From: DATBGO01 sp050011895
Lineage (GTDB): Bacteria > Actinomycetota > Actinomycetes > Streptosporangiales > Streptosporangiaceae
DNA length: 38,468 bases
Assembly: GCA_050011895.1 (NCBI GenBank)
Contig: JBEKIF010000041.1
Location: 1-38,468, forward strand
Reading direction: 5' to 3'
The notes under the pieces were generated by a model. That model worked only from the letters and a program-made list of their open reading frames with translations. It searched no databases and was not told the origin of the DNA. Below are positions 15,490 through 24,596 of the stretch, piece by piece. The translations under genes and the position numbers were made by a program. Positions within the stretch are counted from its first letter, which is position 1, and every line of letters starts with the position of its first letter.

Positions 15490-17888
15490 TCCCCCTCGGC
15501 CTGCGGCTGGTGGTCAGCGGCGGCCGCCAGGCGATAACCCGGCTGGTCATCCTGGCCGCCGCGGTCGGCCTCGGCGTCGGCCTGCTGCTGACCGCCGTCG
15601 CCGCGACCAACGCGGTCACCACCTGGAACAACCGCCACGCGTGGTTCTGGACCGGCACGGCGGCCGTGCCCGCCGGCCCGGCGACGGCGAGAGTCGCGCC
15701 GCTGTGGTGGCACCCCAGCGGCGACGCCTTCAACGGCCAGCAGATCTACCGCTTCGACGTGGCAGCCACCGGCCCCTCGTCACCGGTGCCGCCGGGCATC
15801 CCCCGTGATCCGGGAGCGGGCCAGTACTACGCCTCGCCCGCGCTCGCCGCGCTGCTGCGCAGCACCCTCGCGAACCAGCTGGCCGACCGCTACCCCGGCC
15901 ACCTGGCCGGCACGATCGGCGACTCCGCGCTGCCGTCGCCGAACTCGCTGGTCATCATCATCGGCCGCACCCCGGCGCGGCTGGCACACACGCCGGGCAG
16001 CGTGCAGGTGACGTCGATCACCACGACGGTGCCCGGCATGGGCCCCGGGGCCCAGGTGAACCCCAAGGGCCTTGATTACACCCCGTTCGAGGCGGGGATT
16101 CAGGCGAGCGGCATCGACCTCATTCTGTCCGTCGTGGCGCTGGCCGTGCTGGCCCCGGTGCTGATCTTCATCGCCACCGCGACCCGGCTGTCGGCCGCCC
16201 AGCGCGAGCAGCGGTTCGCGGCGATGCGCCTGGTCGGCGCGACCCGCAAGCAGGTCACCCTGCTCGCGGCCGTGGAATCGACGGTAGCCAGCGTCCTGGG
16301 GGTGGCGGCCGGCTTCGGAATCTTCTTCCTGCTACGCAACCCGGTCGCGGGCATCCCGTTCGTCGCCCAGCCGTTCTTCCCCGCCGAGCTGTCGCTCAGC
16401 CCGCTGGACATCCTCGCGGTCGCGATCGGCGTGCCCGTGGCCGCCGCCGCCGCGGCCCGGCTGGCGCTGCACCGGGTGAACCTCTCCCCGCTTGGCGTCG
16501 CCCGCCGGGTGACGCCAACGCCGCCGCGGGCCTCGCGGGCGCTGCCGCTGCTGGTGGGCCTGGCCGCGCTGGGCTTCTTCACAGTGCACGGCCACCCGGC
16601 CTCGATAGGCGGACAGGTGCTGGTGTTCGTGTCCGCCTTCCTGCTCATCATCGTCGGACTGGTCGTCGCGGGCCCGTGGCTCACCATGGCCGTGGCAAGG
16701 GTCATGGCCGCGCGGACCAGCCACCCTGGCGCGCTGCTCGCCGCGCGTCGCATCGCCGACGACCCGAGGGCCGCATTCCGTGCCGTCGGCGGTCTTGTGC
16801 TCGCCCTGTTCATCACCACCGTGGCCGTGGTGGCCATCACCACGCAGGACGCCAAGGACCTCACCCGGTTCGGCAGCCCCGAGGCCGCGGCCGTGCTGTC
16901 GGATCAGGTGGCGGACCAGAGCTCGAGCGCAGCGTTCCAGGGATCTGAGGTAACGTCGCGCCCGGGACCGGCCGCGCCGGCCGCGCCGCTCTCGGCACGG
17001 CTGCGCGGGATTCACGGCGTCCTGGCGGTGGTCGTGGTGCGCGCGGAACCGGGGCTGACCATTCCCGGGACATTCCACAATCTCGGCACCGGTCCCATTC
17101 CGGCCGGCACCGGTTCCGTTCCGGGTGCCCACGGCGGTCGCATTTCGGGTCCCGGCGTCAGTCCGGTTCCTGCGGGCGTTGTCTCGTGCGCTCAGCTCGC
17201 GGCCGTTCCCGCCCTCGGCCGCTGCCCGGCCGGGGCGACAGCGGCGGCGTTCCCGGAAGACGGGTTCAGCGGACCCCTGTTCGCCGTGGACACCACCGGG
17301 ATCACCTGGCCAGCCGCGAACGTCCCGGCCTCGCGGCTGGACAGCCTCGGAGTGGACGCCATCAACGTCGCGACGAGCGGCTCAGTGTCAGCGATTGAAC
17401 AGGCGCGGACGGTGCTCGAGAATGCGCACGCCTATCCCACCATCAACGCGCCGTCCACCGTCGGCGAGCTGGGCACGCGGTCGAGGTCCAAGAACGACGC
17501 CTACCAGCAGCTCGCGAATACCGTGATCCTGGTCAGCCTGCCGATCGCCGGCTGCACGCTCGCCGCGGGCATCGCAGGGGGGCTCGCCGACCGCAAGCGG
17601 CCGTTCAGCCTGCTGCGGCTCACCGGCGCCCGGCTCGCCATGCTGCGCCGTGTCGTCGCGATGGAAAGCGCCGTCCCGCTGCTCGCGGTCTCCGCGGCCG
17701 CGATCGGCACCGGCTTCGGCGCCGCCGCGATGTTCGCGTCCGAGGCACAGCAGCACCCGATGGTGGCGCCCGGAGCCACGTACTACCTCATCACCGCGGG
17801 CGGGATCCTCGTGTCCCTCAGCATCATCGCGGCCACCTTCCCGCTGCTGGCACGCATCACCGGACCCGAAGTCGCCAGAAACGAATGA
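15486..17888 (+). CDS. FtsX-like ABC permease, about 800 aa
   Basis: Starts at GTG 15486 in a 4-base overlap with the ATPase gene; the frame is open further upstream but that part is a shadow of the ATPase. One N-terminal helix (LVILAAAVGLGVGLLLTAVA), an extracytoplasmic domain, then a first FtsX core of three helices around residues 200-320 (ATRLSAAQREQRFAAMRLVG is the coupling segment). Further helices lie near 350-450, a second large external domain at about 450-680, and a second FtsX core at 690-800 (RKRPFSLLRLTGARLAMLRR). This ten-helix two-core layout is usual for actinobacterial FtsX permeases that work as mechanotransmission exporters with the adjacent ATPase. Confidence 0.9.
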   Translation: MIPLGLRLVVSGGRQAITRLVILAAAVGLGVGLLLTAVAATNAVTTWNNRHAWFWTGTAAVPAGPATARVAPLWWHPSGDAFNGQQIYRFDVAATGPSSPVPPGIPRDPGAGQYYASPALAALLRSTLANQLADRYPGHLAGTIGDSALPSPNSLVIIIGRTPARLAHTPGSVQVTSITTTVPGMGPGAQVNPKGLDYTPFEAGIQASGIDLILSVVALAVLAPVLIFIATATRLSAAQREQRFAAMRLVGATRKQVTLLAAVESTVASVLGVAAGFGIFFLLRNPVAGIPFVAQPFFPAELSLSPLDILAVAIGVPVAAAAAARLALHRVNLSPLGVARRVTPTPPRASRALPLLVGLAALGFFTVHGHPASIGGQVLVFVSAFLLIIVGLVVAGPWLTMAVARVMAARTSHPGALLAARRIADDPRAAFRAVGGLVLALFITTVAVVAITTQDAKDLTRFGSPEAAAVLSDQVADQSSSAAFQGSEVTSRPGPAAPAAPLSARLRGIHGVLAVVVVRAEPGLTIPGTFHNLGTGPIPAGTGSVPGAHGGRISGPGVSPVPAGVVSCAQLAAVPALGRCPAGATAAAFPEDGFSGPLFAVDTTGITWPAANVPASRLDSLGVDAINVATSGSVSAIEQARTVLENAHAYPTINAPSTVGELGTRSRSKNDAYQQLANTVILVSLPIAGCTLAAGIAGGLADRKRPFSLLRLTGARLAMLRRVVAMESAVPLLAVSAAAIGTGFGAAAMFASEAQQHPMVAPGATYYLITAGGILVSLSIIAATFPLLARITGPEVARNE

Positions 17889-18111
17889 ACCTGCTTACCC
17901 GTAATTTAAGCAACAAGGCTGCCGGCACCCCGGATCCCGGCGCCGGCCGTTACCGTGACCGGGCACCCGGCCCTGAGCCGGATCAAGATCGGGCAGCGCC
18001 GCCGCAGACTATAACGGGGCGGCTTGCCCGCTCCGCATACCGGAAAGGAATTGTCACACAGGAACAGCAAAAGAGGCATTCCTTGTCCATCAAGAAGCGG
18101 GAGATACGCCC

Positions 18112-18513
18112 ATGACGTCGCAGTTCGCCCCCGGCGAGATCCGGGCCGCCGCCGAAGTACACCGTGAGCTCGGCCCCGAATACACCGACGCGGTGGTGGA
18201 GTCGTTCTTGGACCAAGTCGACCGGGAGATCACCGCATGAGTGGACGCGCACCTGGCAGCCGCGTCCCGGAACGGGCAGGCCCAGCCGGCGCACCCGGTT
18301 AACCGCCACACCCTGCTGGCAGGGGCGGGAATCGGCATGTTCGTCACTGGCGTGCCTGCCGTCCTCGTTGCCGCCGGCGGAGGCGGCATACTCGCGAAGG
18401 ACGAAACGTCAGTTCTCATGGTGGTTGCCATCATCTGGGCCGCGGCGCTTCAAGGGCTGACAGGTCAGGCATCCTGGCGCTCAGCGGCATGCTGTGACTG
18501 TAGCTCGGAGTGA
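18112..18513 (+). pseudogene. Small membrane protein with in-frame TGA
   Basis: ATG 18112 (after GGGAG) gives 42 codons: MTSQFAPGEIRAAAEVHREL, GPEYTDAVVESFLDQVDREI, TA, then TGA at 18238-18240. The same frame resumes at once with VDAHLAAASRNG, then NRHTLLAGAGIGMFVTGVP and AVLVAAGGGGILAKDETSVL, MVVAIIWAAA. An Arg codon CGA changed to TGA would explain the break. After IIWAAA the end is also disturbed. A GTG follows the stop directly, so re-initiation could make the membrane part separately. The family is an uncharacterised actinobacterial membrane protein with a cytosolic helical N-terminus. Confidence 0.6.
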
Positions 18514-18580
18514 CAACGCTTACTTGTAGGTGCCGTCGCTCAGGCCGGGCTCACTGATCGGATCGTCGCGGGGAGGTCGG

Positions 18581-20008
18581 CTAAGCCGGGCTGTCCGCGG
18601 GCGCGCTGTCGGCTGCGTACGCTGGCAGGCGGGCGGAGTAGATGGAGTATCCGTCGATGTAGAAGGCGACCGCCGTGGCGGTCGCGGTAGCCGCCATCAT
18701 GGGGATCATCAGCCCGAAGCCGCTGTGGGTGAGTTCGAGCACGAGGGCGAGGCCGGCGAGGGGGGCCTGCATCGCCGCGCCGATCATGGCGGCGGCGCCG
18801 ATCATGGCGAATGCGCCGGACGGCGAGCCTGGCCAGGCCAGGCTCCAGGCGATGCCGAGCGCTCCGCCGAGGACAGCGCCGGTGCTCAGCGTCGGGGTGA
18901 ACAGGCCCCCGGATGCTCCGCTGCCCAGGCACATAGCGGTGACGAGCGGCTTGAGCGCGAACAATACGAGTAGCAGGCTAAGGGTGCCGATGCCGAGGAA
19001 GGCGTCGCGGGCCATGTCCAGGCCGTTCCCGAAAAGCTGCGGGTACCAGATGCCGATGACGCCGAGGATGCCGAATGCGATCACTGGTGCGAACAGTGCT
19101 CGCAGCCTCCGCGCCCGGTGATAGGAGACCCATCCGATGAGCCGGATGTACGCGGATGAGATCAGCCCGATGACGGGTCCGGCCAGTAGCGCCCAGATCA
19201 TCAGCGACGAGCTGAAGCGGTAGTCGGGGATGCCGGGATAGGTGGCGCGATCGGGCAGGTATATCCACGCCGTGGCGGTGGCGATCCAGGAGCACACGAG
19301 GGCCGGCAGCATGACCGGCAGGGAGATGCTGCCGATGAGGATCTCGGCGGTGAACAGGGCGCCGGCGAGCGGGACGTTGTAGACCGCGGCGAGCCCGGCT
19401 CCGCCGCCGCAGGCTACTAGCAGCCGTCGCTGCTGGGTGGTTAGCCCGCCCCAGCCGGCCAGGACGCTTGCCGATGCTCCGCCGAGCAGCTTGGGGGCGG
19501 CCTCCCGGCCGATGGAGGCGCCCATGCCGATGACGATCTCGGAAATCACTGAGGTGCCCAGGCATCGGCGGAACGACAGCCGCCCGTCGCCGTTCCAGAT
19601 CGTCTCATCGATCTCCGATGGCTCACCCCTGGTATAACGGCGCAGCAGGTACCACGCGAGGCCGCCGAACGCACCGGCGATGAGCAGCGAGCCGACGCGG
19701 CGGAGATCCGAGGCTTGCTCGACGCCGTACTGCACGGTTCCGGAGTGATAGCCAAACGCCGCATACTGCACGTTGAACAGGATCAGCATCATGAGCGCGC
19801 CAAACAGTCCGGCGGCGACACCGGTCAGGGCGACTAGCACCCAGAACCGCGCCGTGAGTACGCCAGCCCCGTGGCTGGTGATGTTTGGCTGTTCCATGGC
19901 GCCGCGGCCGGACGGCAGGCGCTGCTTGACCAGTGGCCGAGGGTCCCGCGCACGCTCGCTGACCCTGGCCTTCCGCCGGTCGCGCGAAGCTCCGAGCCAG
20001 CGTTGCAT
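18581..20008 (-). CDS. ClC-family chloride channel/transporter
   Basis: About 475 aa from ATG 20008. ClC hallmarks in order: IGREAAPKLLGGASAS (GREGP-type motif), VYNVPLAGALFTAEIL, FAPVIAFGILGVIGIWYPQL with FGNG, and GSGASGGLFTPTLSTGAVLG (GxFxP motif), then MIGAAMQAPLAGLALVLEL. About 11-12 hydrophobic segments, no C-terminal CBS domains. The gating/proton glutamate of the GREGP motif is present; the second, internal proton glutamate is not obvious. The start is uncertain: ATG 20008 leaves 32 bases after the TorD-like gene; ATG 19897 is an alternative; neither has a good ribosome site. It is the last gene of a three-gene minus-strand operon. Confidence 0.85.
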   Translation of the reverse strand: MQRWLGASRDRRKARVSERARDPRPLVKQRLPSGRGAMEQPNITSHGAGVLTARFWVLVALTGVAAGLFGALMMLILFNVQYAAFGYHSGTVQYGVEQASDLRRVGSLLIAGAFGGLAWYLLRRYTRGEPSEIDETIWNGDGRLSFRRCLGTSVISEIVIGMGASIGREAAPKLLGGASASVLAGWGGLTTQQRRLLVACGGGAGLAAVYNVPLAGALFTAEILIGSISLPVMLPALVCSWIATATAWIYLPDRATYPGIPDYRFSSSLMIWALLAGPVIGLISSAYIRLIGWVSYHRARRLRALFAPVIAFGILGVIGIWYPQLFGNGLDMARDAFLGIGTLSLLLVLFALKPLVTAMCLGSGASGGLFTPTLSTGAVLGGALGIAWSLAWPGSPSGAFAMIGAAAMIGAAMQAPLAGLALVLELTHSGFGLMIPMMAATATATAVAFYIDGYSIYSARLPAYAADSAPADSPA

Positions 20009-20040
20009 GGAGGAGCGCCGCGCGGGGCCGCCTGGACTGG

Positions 20041-20607
20041 TCAAGGGACACTGGCTCCCGCGGGCCGCCCGGACATCGTGGTGGCTGTTAGTTTGTGGAG
20101 CACCCTGACTGTGTATGCGGCACGCGCGGCCCACCACTGGCTAACCTCGCCGTCGGCTGCCCGGCTAGCGTGCCGGCGGGCCCAGCGTCCGGACTCACCT
20201 GCCAGCCACCTCAAGGTGGCGGCTGGGTCTTGCTCAAGCATTGCCCGCAAGGTGAACCGGCGCTCGCCGGTCCGGTGGCCGACGCCGGCCTCAGTGGCAG
20301 CGTCAGCGAGGCGATGGCGGGACACGATGATCCCGCTGCGAACCGGAGTCAGGAGCGCGCCGACTAGGTCGCCGAGGCTGCCGTCGGCTGTCGGCGCCGC
20401 GGGCGCGGCGCGGAGGGCGAGCGGCAACAGCGGCGGGACCGGATGCGCCTTGATCTCAGCGCCGACGACGCTTCGCGTAAGGCCGGCCCAGGCGGTTATT
20501 GGCGGCACCTCGAGGTCGAGCGCGGCGTCGAAGTAGGTCGGCAGCCACGGCCGCAGGTGCTCCGACAACAACGCCGCCTGGGCTCGGGCAAGGGCGGCGG
20601 CGGTCAC
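20041..20607 (-). CDS. TorD/DmsD-like redox-enzyme maturation protein (tentative)
   Basis: 188 aa, all-helical by composition. The segment LLSEHLRPWLPTYFDAALDL matches the xEHLxxWxPxF motif region of TorD/NarJ-type chaperones that load molybdenum cofactor enzymes before Tat export. The rest (GDLVGALLTPVRSGIIVSRH ... RRFTLRAMLEQDPAATLRWL) is consistent with this but not diagnostic. GTG 20607 overlaps the stop of the upstream substrate-binding gene by 4 bases, so the two are coupled. No molybdoenzyme is in the window, which weakens the assignment. It could be an unrelated helical protein. Confidence 0.5.
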   Translation of the reverse strand: MTAAALARAQAALLSEHLRPWLPTYFDAALDLEVPPITAWAGLTRSVVGAEIKAHPVPPLLPLALRAAPAAPTADGSLGDLVGALLTPVRSGIIVSRHRLADAATEAGVGHRTGERRFTLRAMLEQDPAATLRWLAGESGRWARRHASRAADGEVSQWWAARAAYTVRVLHKLTATTMSGRPAGASVP

Positions 20608-21731
20608 GGGCCGGTGATCTGCTGGAGCATAGTGCGGGCGAGTTGCTGGATCCGGGCTGGCAGGGGCACGTAGCCGTTCGCGGCGGCGTAGGCCTGGCCG
20701 TCATGGGTAAGCCAGTCCAGCATGCTGACGAGTGCCTGCCCGGTGGCCTGGGCTGGCTGGCGGGCGTAGGCAAGCGCCCAGCTGTATCCGCTGATGGGGT
20801 AGCTGCTGGCGCCGGGCTGGTTGACGATCGAAAAGTCGGTCGGCGTGATGCCGGGTTTTTGGGCGGCGGCGAGGACGGACTGGGTGGACGGGATGACGTA
20901 GTAGCCAGCCTGGTTGCGGATTTCGGCGAAAGGCAGCAGCAGGCCTCGCGAATATGCCTGCTCGACGTATCCGATGGAGAAGGGGGTGCTATATACCGTG
21001 GAGGCCACACTGCCGTTGCCTTCGGCCCCTTCCCCGACCGGCCAGTTAAGCGTCTTGCCGGTGCCGACCTTGGCCGCCCAGGCCGGGTCGACGCTGGACA
21101 GGTAGTTGCTGAAGATGTAGGTGGTGCCGCTGCCGTCGGAGCGGTGCACGACGGAGATCGGCGCGCTCGGGAGGCTGAGGCCCGGGTTGAGGGCGGTGAT
21201 GGCCGGGTCGTCCCAGCTGGTGATCTGCCCGAGGAAGATGCGGGCGATCACCGGGCCGGTCAGGTGCAACCTGGCGCCCGCCGGGAGGTCCAGGTTGTAG
21301 ACCACGCCTTCGCCGCCCAGGGCGTCGGGCACCTGCACGACGGGACCTCCTTTGGCGGCTGCTTGCTCGCTGGCGGTCATGGGCACGTCGGAGGCGCCGA
21401 AATCGACCTGCCCGGCGCTGAACGCGGCGATGCCGCCGCTGCTGCCCACCGCGGAGTAGCTGATGGTCAACGTGGGATGCTGCTGAACGTATTTGGCGAA
21501 GGCCACGGCGAAGAACGGCGCGACGAACGTCGAACCCGACCCGGTGAGGGTGCCCGTATGGCCGCCGTGGCCACGGCTGCCCGTGGCCAGTACCGACGCC
21601 GGGGCGCTCGTGGTGGTCGCGGTGCCGCATGCGGCGAGGGCGAGGAGGATGATCGCGGCGAAGGTGGCCTGGATGGCTGGGTGCGCTCTGTGGCGGGGCT
21701 GAGGCCCGGGCCGTTGGTGATGCGCTGACAT
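20604..21731 (-). CDS. PstS-like phosphate-binding lipoprotein
   Basis: 375 aa from ATG 21731 (GAGGAA 7 bases upstream). Signal peptide with lipobox LALAAC, Cys35. The mature part follows PstS: GTLTGSGSTFVAPFFAVAFA, ISYSAVGSSGGIAAFSAGQV, DFGASDVPMTASE, VVHRSDGSGTTYIFSNYLS and FSIGYVEQAY. The phosphate contacts expected in the SGST, GSSGG, D and RSDGSGT loops are all visible. It is a phosphate (or similar oxyanion) ABC-importer binding protein anchored outside the membrane. PstC, PstA and PstB are absent; instead the operon continues with a TorD-like gene and a ClC channel, an unusual order. Confidence 0.88.
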   Translation of the reverse strand: MSAHHQRPGPQPRHRAHPAIQATFAAIILLALAACGTATTTSAPASVLATGSRGHGGHTGTLTGSGSTFVAPFFAVAFAKYVQQHPTLTISYSAVGSSGGIAAFSAGQVDFGASDVPMTASEQAAAKGGPVVQVPDALGGEGVVYNLDLPAGARLHLTGPVIARIFLGQITSWDDPAITALNPGLSLPSAPISVVHRSDGSGTTYIFSNYLSSVDPAWAAKVGTGKTLNWPVGEGAEGNGSVASTVYSTPFSIGYVEQAYSRGLLLPFAEIRNQAGYYVIPSTQSVLAAAQKPGITPTDFSIVNQPGASSYPISGYSWALAYARQPAQATGQALVSMLDWLTHDGQAYAAANGYVPLPARIQQLARTMLQQITGP

Positions 21732-21783
21732 GGCTGTTCCTCTGCTCAAATCCGGGGCGGATTAGGCCGCTGGGTGTCTCGGC

Positions 21784-21906
21784 CTAGGCCTGGGTGCCCA
21801 TCTGGACCGCTTCCCAGGGGCTGCCCAGCGGCGGGGTGTAGGACAGGCCGAGGTCGCTGAGGCCATCGACGGTCATGGGGTAGTAGGCCTTGTGGTCATC
21901 GGCCTC
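21784..21906 (-). pseudogene. NADH oxidase/CoA-disulfide-reductase-type flavoprotein, C-terminal remnant
   Basis: The last 39 residues of a minus-strand frame read ADDHKAYYP, MTVDGLSDLGLSYTPPLGSP, WEAVQMGTQA-stop. The LxDLxLSYTPPLGSPWxxVQ string is the C-terminal signature of the pyridine-nucleotide-disulfide oxidoreductases called NADH oxidase or CoA-disulfide reductase. HKxYYP belongs about 60 residues earlier in those proteins, so an internal deletion has fused the two parts. The Rossmann domains are missing; upstream codons (to 22188) do not match. Confidence 0.55.
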
Positions 21907-22080
21907 GGGGCCACGGGACGCCTCGCCGCGGCTGGGCAGGCGTGCCCCACCCGGCAGTGACCTCGCCTTGGGGTCAGTGCGGCTCGCCTCAGCGAACGGC
22001 AAGCCACACGTGATGGCGTGGGTAGGCAGCAACTGGACCATCCGGGGACAGAACCTTGCGGCTGGCTGTCTCTTTATCTC

Positions 22081-22116
22081 TGCGACAGAACTATGATTAG
22101 TTCTATCACAGACATG
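22081..22116. promoter_or_regulatory. Dyad near a lost gene start
   Basis: AGAACTA at 22087-22093 and TAGTTCT at 22098-22104 form a 7-bp inverted repeat with a TGAT loop, inside a longer imperfect dyad (TCTG ... CAGA). An ATG follows at 22114 (MTERASRVGLLPW on the plus strand), and the frame soon loses protein character. It looks like a repressor operator whose gene has decayed. Confidence 0.4.
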
Positions 22117-22269
22117 ACTGAGCGAGCTAGTCGCGTTGGCCTGCTGCCATGGCGCTCGCCCCCCAGCCCGCCGGTCAACGGCATCCACGTCGGGTCGGCG
22201 TTCCCCCCAGAGGATTCAGCCTGATCCGGCTCCCGGTAACCCTGTTGTAGCGGCCATCGCCGCCCAGGC

Positions 22270-22407
22270 CTGCTGGCCCGCCAGCTCGGGCTTGCGCTCG
22301 GGCACCGGATCAGCGAACAGCTCAGGGCAACGCGCTGGGCAGGTCGCGGCGGTCGCGCTGATCCTGCTGGGGCCTACCTCATCGCCGGGCGGCTGTTCAC
22401 ACGCTGA
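22270..22407 (+). pseudogene. Membrane-protein C-terminal remnant (MntP/LysE-like?)
   Basis: Three frames must be joined: LLARQLGLALGHRISEQLRA, then AGQVAAVALILLG, then GAYLIAGRLFTR-stop at 22407. Together they make a basic loop followed by a terminal membrane helix, as at the C-terminus of MntP- or LysE-type exporters. Two small indels separate the pieces. The assignment to a family is a guess. Confidence 0.3.
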
Positions 22408-22441
22408 GCGGTGCTTGCCGTCCTCGGCGGCGTCAATCCGT

Positions 22442-23098
22442 GGCCGGTGAAGATCTCGCGTGCCTCACGGGCGGCGTAGTAGACGAACGCCTACCCGGCG
22501 GCGGGACCGGCCCACCAGCCCAGGGCGGCGTTCAGCGCCAGGCCGGTCAGGACTGCGGTGGCCAGGATCCCGTCGATCAGGGTCGCCCGGCCTTCGGTCT
22601 GGAGCACCGGATTGCCGAGAGCGGCCCCGGTGCGGGCCTTGCTGAAAGCGAGCGCGAACATGACAGCGGGGTGACGGCCGTCCGTCCGATGCCAACGGCC
22701 GAGTGGCGCGGGTGATGGCCGAAGGCCAGCACCACGGTCGACTGGACCAGCAGGCAGACGGCCAGCGCGGCGAAGGCGCAGCCGATCAGGCGGAGAGCAC
22801 GGTGCTGCCGCGCCTGCCCGGTGCCGGACAACTCCCAGATCACCACCGTGGATGCGCCGATCTCGATGAGTGAGTCCCGCCCGAACCCGGCCAGCGCCGC
22901 CGACCGCGCCGCGATGGCAGCGATTGCCAGGACCACCACGCCGATCACGTTCCAGCCCAGCGTCGCGAACTCCAGGGCAACGCCCCGCCGGAGCAGAGTC
23001 CTGCCAGCTGCCTCATCCACGAAGACCTCCATCTGAGTCTGCCGGATCGCGGCGTGGGTGACCGGGCCCGTATCAGGAGCGTCCTGAGCGTGACCCAC
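22442..23098 (-). pseudogene. CDF-like cation transporter, frameshift plus nonsense
   Basis: The N-terminal half (to about 22680) reads LLRRGVALEFATLGWNVIGV, LAGFGRDSLIEIGASTVVIW and so on, closely similar to the intact gene at 33214-33813. Near 22680 the frame shifts: VMFALAFSKARTGAALGNPV, LIDGILATAVLTGLALNAAL, GWWAGPAAG continue in another frame, then TAG (22493-22491) replaces the Tyr codon of the GY-FVYYAARE segment, which follows in frame as AFVYYAAREAREI. So there are at least two inactivating lesions. Start probably ATG 23032. See the intact paralogue for the predicted role. Confidence 0.75.
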
Positions 23099-23171
23099 TC
23101 ACGACACTGCGGCGGCCGGGCTCTTCCACAGAAGTAATCGGGCGAGTCTCCTGCAGGAGTAATGGGCGAGC

Positions 23172-24100
23172 GTGGGGAGTTCTGGCTTGACGCGGGGCGT
23201 AGGGCTGGCAGGGATGCTGCTGCGTGAGCCGCCCCGGCCGGCCGTGGTCCGTGAGCACCGGCTGGCGCCGTGGCTGGCGGTGGCCACGGTTTGCTTCGGG
23301 GCGTTCATGGGACAGCTCGACGCCAGCATCGTGACGTTGGCGTTCCCCGGATTGCAGCGTCAGTTCGGCGTGAGCCTCGCTGGAGTTCAGTGGGTGTCGC
23401 TGGCCTACCTGCTGGCGCTGGTGGCGCTGCTGGTGCCGGTGGGCCGCTGGTCGGACCGGTACGGCCGCAAACTGATGTACCTGTATGGGTTAGTGGTATT
23501 CGCTGGGGCTTCGGCGGCGTGCGGGCTGGCGCCGTCGCTGCGCGTGCTGATCGGGCTGCGGGTCGTGCAGGCGGCCGGGGCGGCGATGCTGCAGGCTAAC
23601 AGCGTGGCGCTGGTGGCCACCAGCGCGCCCAGCGGCCGGCGGCGGGCGGAACTGGGGATCCAGGCGCTGGCCGACCCGGCGGCGCTGCGTCGCCGGGGGC
23701 CTGCTCGCCACGTGCTCGGTGGCCAGCGCTGGCGATCCCTGGCCCCGCCGCTGTCACGGTGGTGTCGCTGGCACTTCTGGGCGCAGGCCTGGGTGCCTAC
23801 ATCCCGGCGAACAACGCACAGATCATGGCAGCCGTGCCGGTCCGCGACGCAGCCACTGCAGGCGGGATGGTGAACATGACCCGGGGGCTAGGCACCGCCC
23901 TGGGCGTCGCGGTGGTGACACTGGGGCTGCACGCCGGAGCACGCCTCAGTCATGCTGATGGGGGGAGGCTGGCCATCGCAGCCCTGACCGCAGCCGCGCT
24001 GGCCGCGACGTGGGCCGGCACCCGTTCCACCGCCGCACCCACAGGCGCGGCCGGCAATCCAGGCCAGGAGGTCACCGGTGAACGAGCCGATCGCGGCTGA
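23172..24100 (+). pseudogene. DHA2-type MFS drug transporter with internal deletion
   Basis: N-terminal part (about 160 residues) is a normal EmrB/QacA-family start: PWLAVATVCFGAFMGQLDAS, IVTLAFPGLQRQF, the LVPVGRWSDRYGRKLMYLYG motif A loop, then RVVQAAGAAMLQANSVALVA. At about 23690-23710 this jumps to another frame that reads VSLALLGAGLGAYIPANNAQ, IMAAVPVRDAATAGGMVNMT, RGLGTALGVAVVTL, i.e. the penultimate helices of the 14-helix family. About 200 residues in between are missing. The transporter cannot work. The intact MarR gene overlapping its end was probably its regulator. Confidence 0.75.
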
Positions 24101-24596
24101 CGGCATCACTGCCCGCGGCGCCGACCGGCCCGACGGGCTGGCCGAGGGAATCGCGCGGCTGCGCCGCGCACTGCGCCGCGGCGCCCGCGTCGCCGACCCG
24201 GGCAATCCACTGGCCGTAGCCCAGCTAGAGCTGCTGTCTGCACTAACAGAGCACCCCGGCGCCCGGCCCGGCCAGCTGGCCCGGCTGCTGCACATGCGGC
24301 CCAACACCGTCACCACCATCGTCAACAGCCTCACCGCCCGGGGCATGGTCAGCCGAATCACCGCCGGCGGGGACCGGCGGGGAGTGGAGCTGACCGCGAC
24401 CGATGCCGGGCAGCAGGCCGTGCACGCCTGGCAGGCCACCAACGCCGCAGTGCTGCACCTGGCCCTATCCACCCTGCCCGCACCCCAGCGGCGGGCGCTG
24501 GCCGCCGCGGTACCCGCTCTCGCCGCCCTCGCCAGTGCGGTCGACCGGCTAGCCCTCAGCCCCCCCGAACCACCAGCTGAGCGGAGCAGGCAATGA
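24078..24596 (+). CDS. MarR-family transcriptional regulator
   Basis: 172 aa from GTG 24078, overlapping the 3' end of the MFS remnant by 23 bases. Winged helix: LAVAQLELLSALTEHPGARP, GQLARLLHMRPNTVTTIVNS, LTARGMVSRITAGGDRRGVE, then LTATDAGQQAVHAW. Flanking helices at both ends form the dimer interface. MarR proteins commonly repress a neighbouring efflux gene and respond to phenolic or drug ligands. Here the apparent target is deleted, so the regulator may be an orphan. No clear dyad precedes the MFS start. Confidence 0.88.
   Translation: MNEPIAADGITARGADRPDGLAEGIARLRRALRRGARVADPGNPLAVAQLELLSALTEHPGARPGQLARLLHMRPNTVTTIVNSLTARGMVSRITAGGDRRGVELTATDAGQQAVHAWQATNAAVLHLALSTLPAPQRRALAAAVPALAALASAVDRLALSPPEPPAERSRQ

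Noticed and set aside
14252..17888. PadR-ABC-FtsX as a bacteriocin or antibiotic biosynthesis locus
   Set aside because: No precursor peptide or biosynthetic enzyme adjoins it; only an exporter with its regulator is supported.
17885..18115. 76-codon frame after the permease
   Set aside because: No motif and low complexity; the small membrane-protein gene at 18112 with a proper ribosome site explains the region better.
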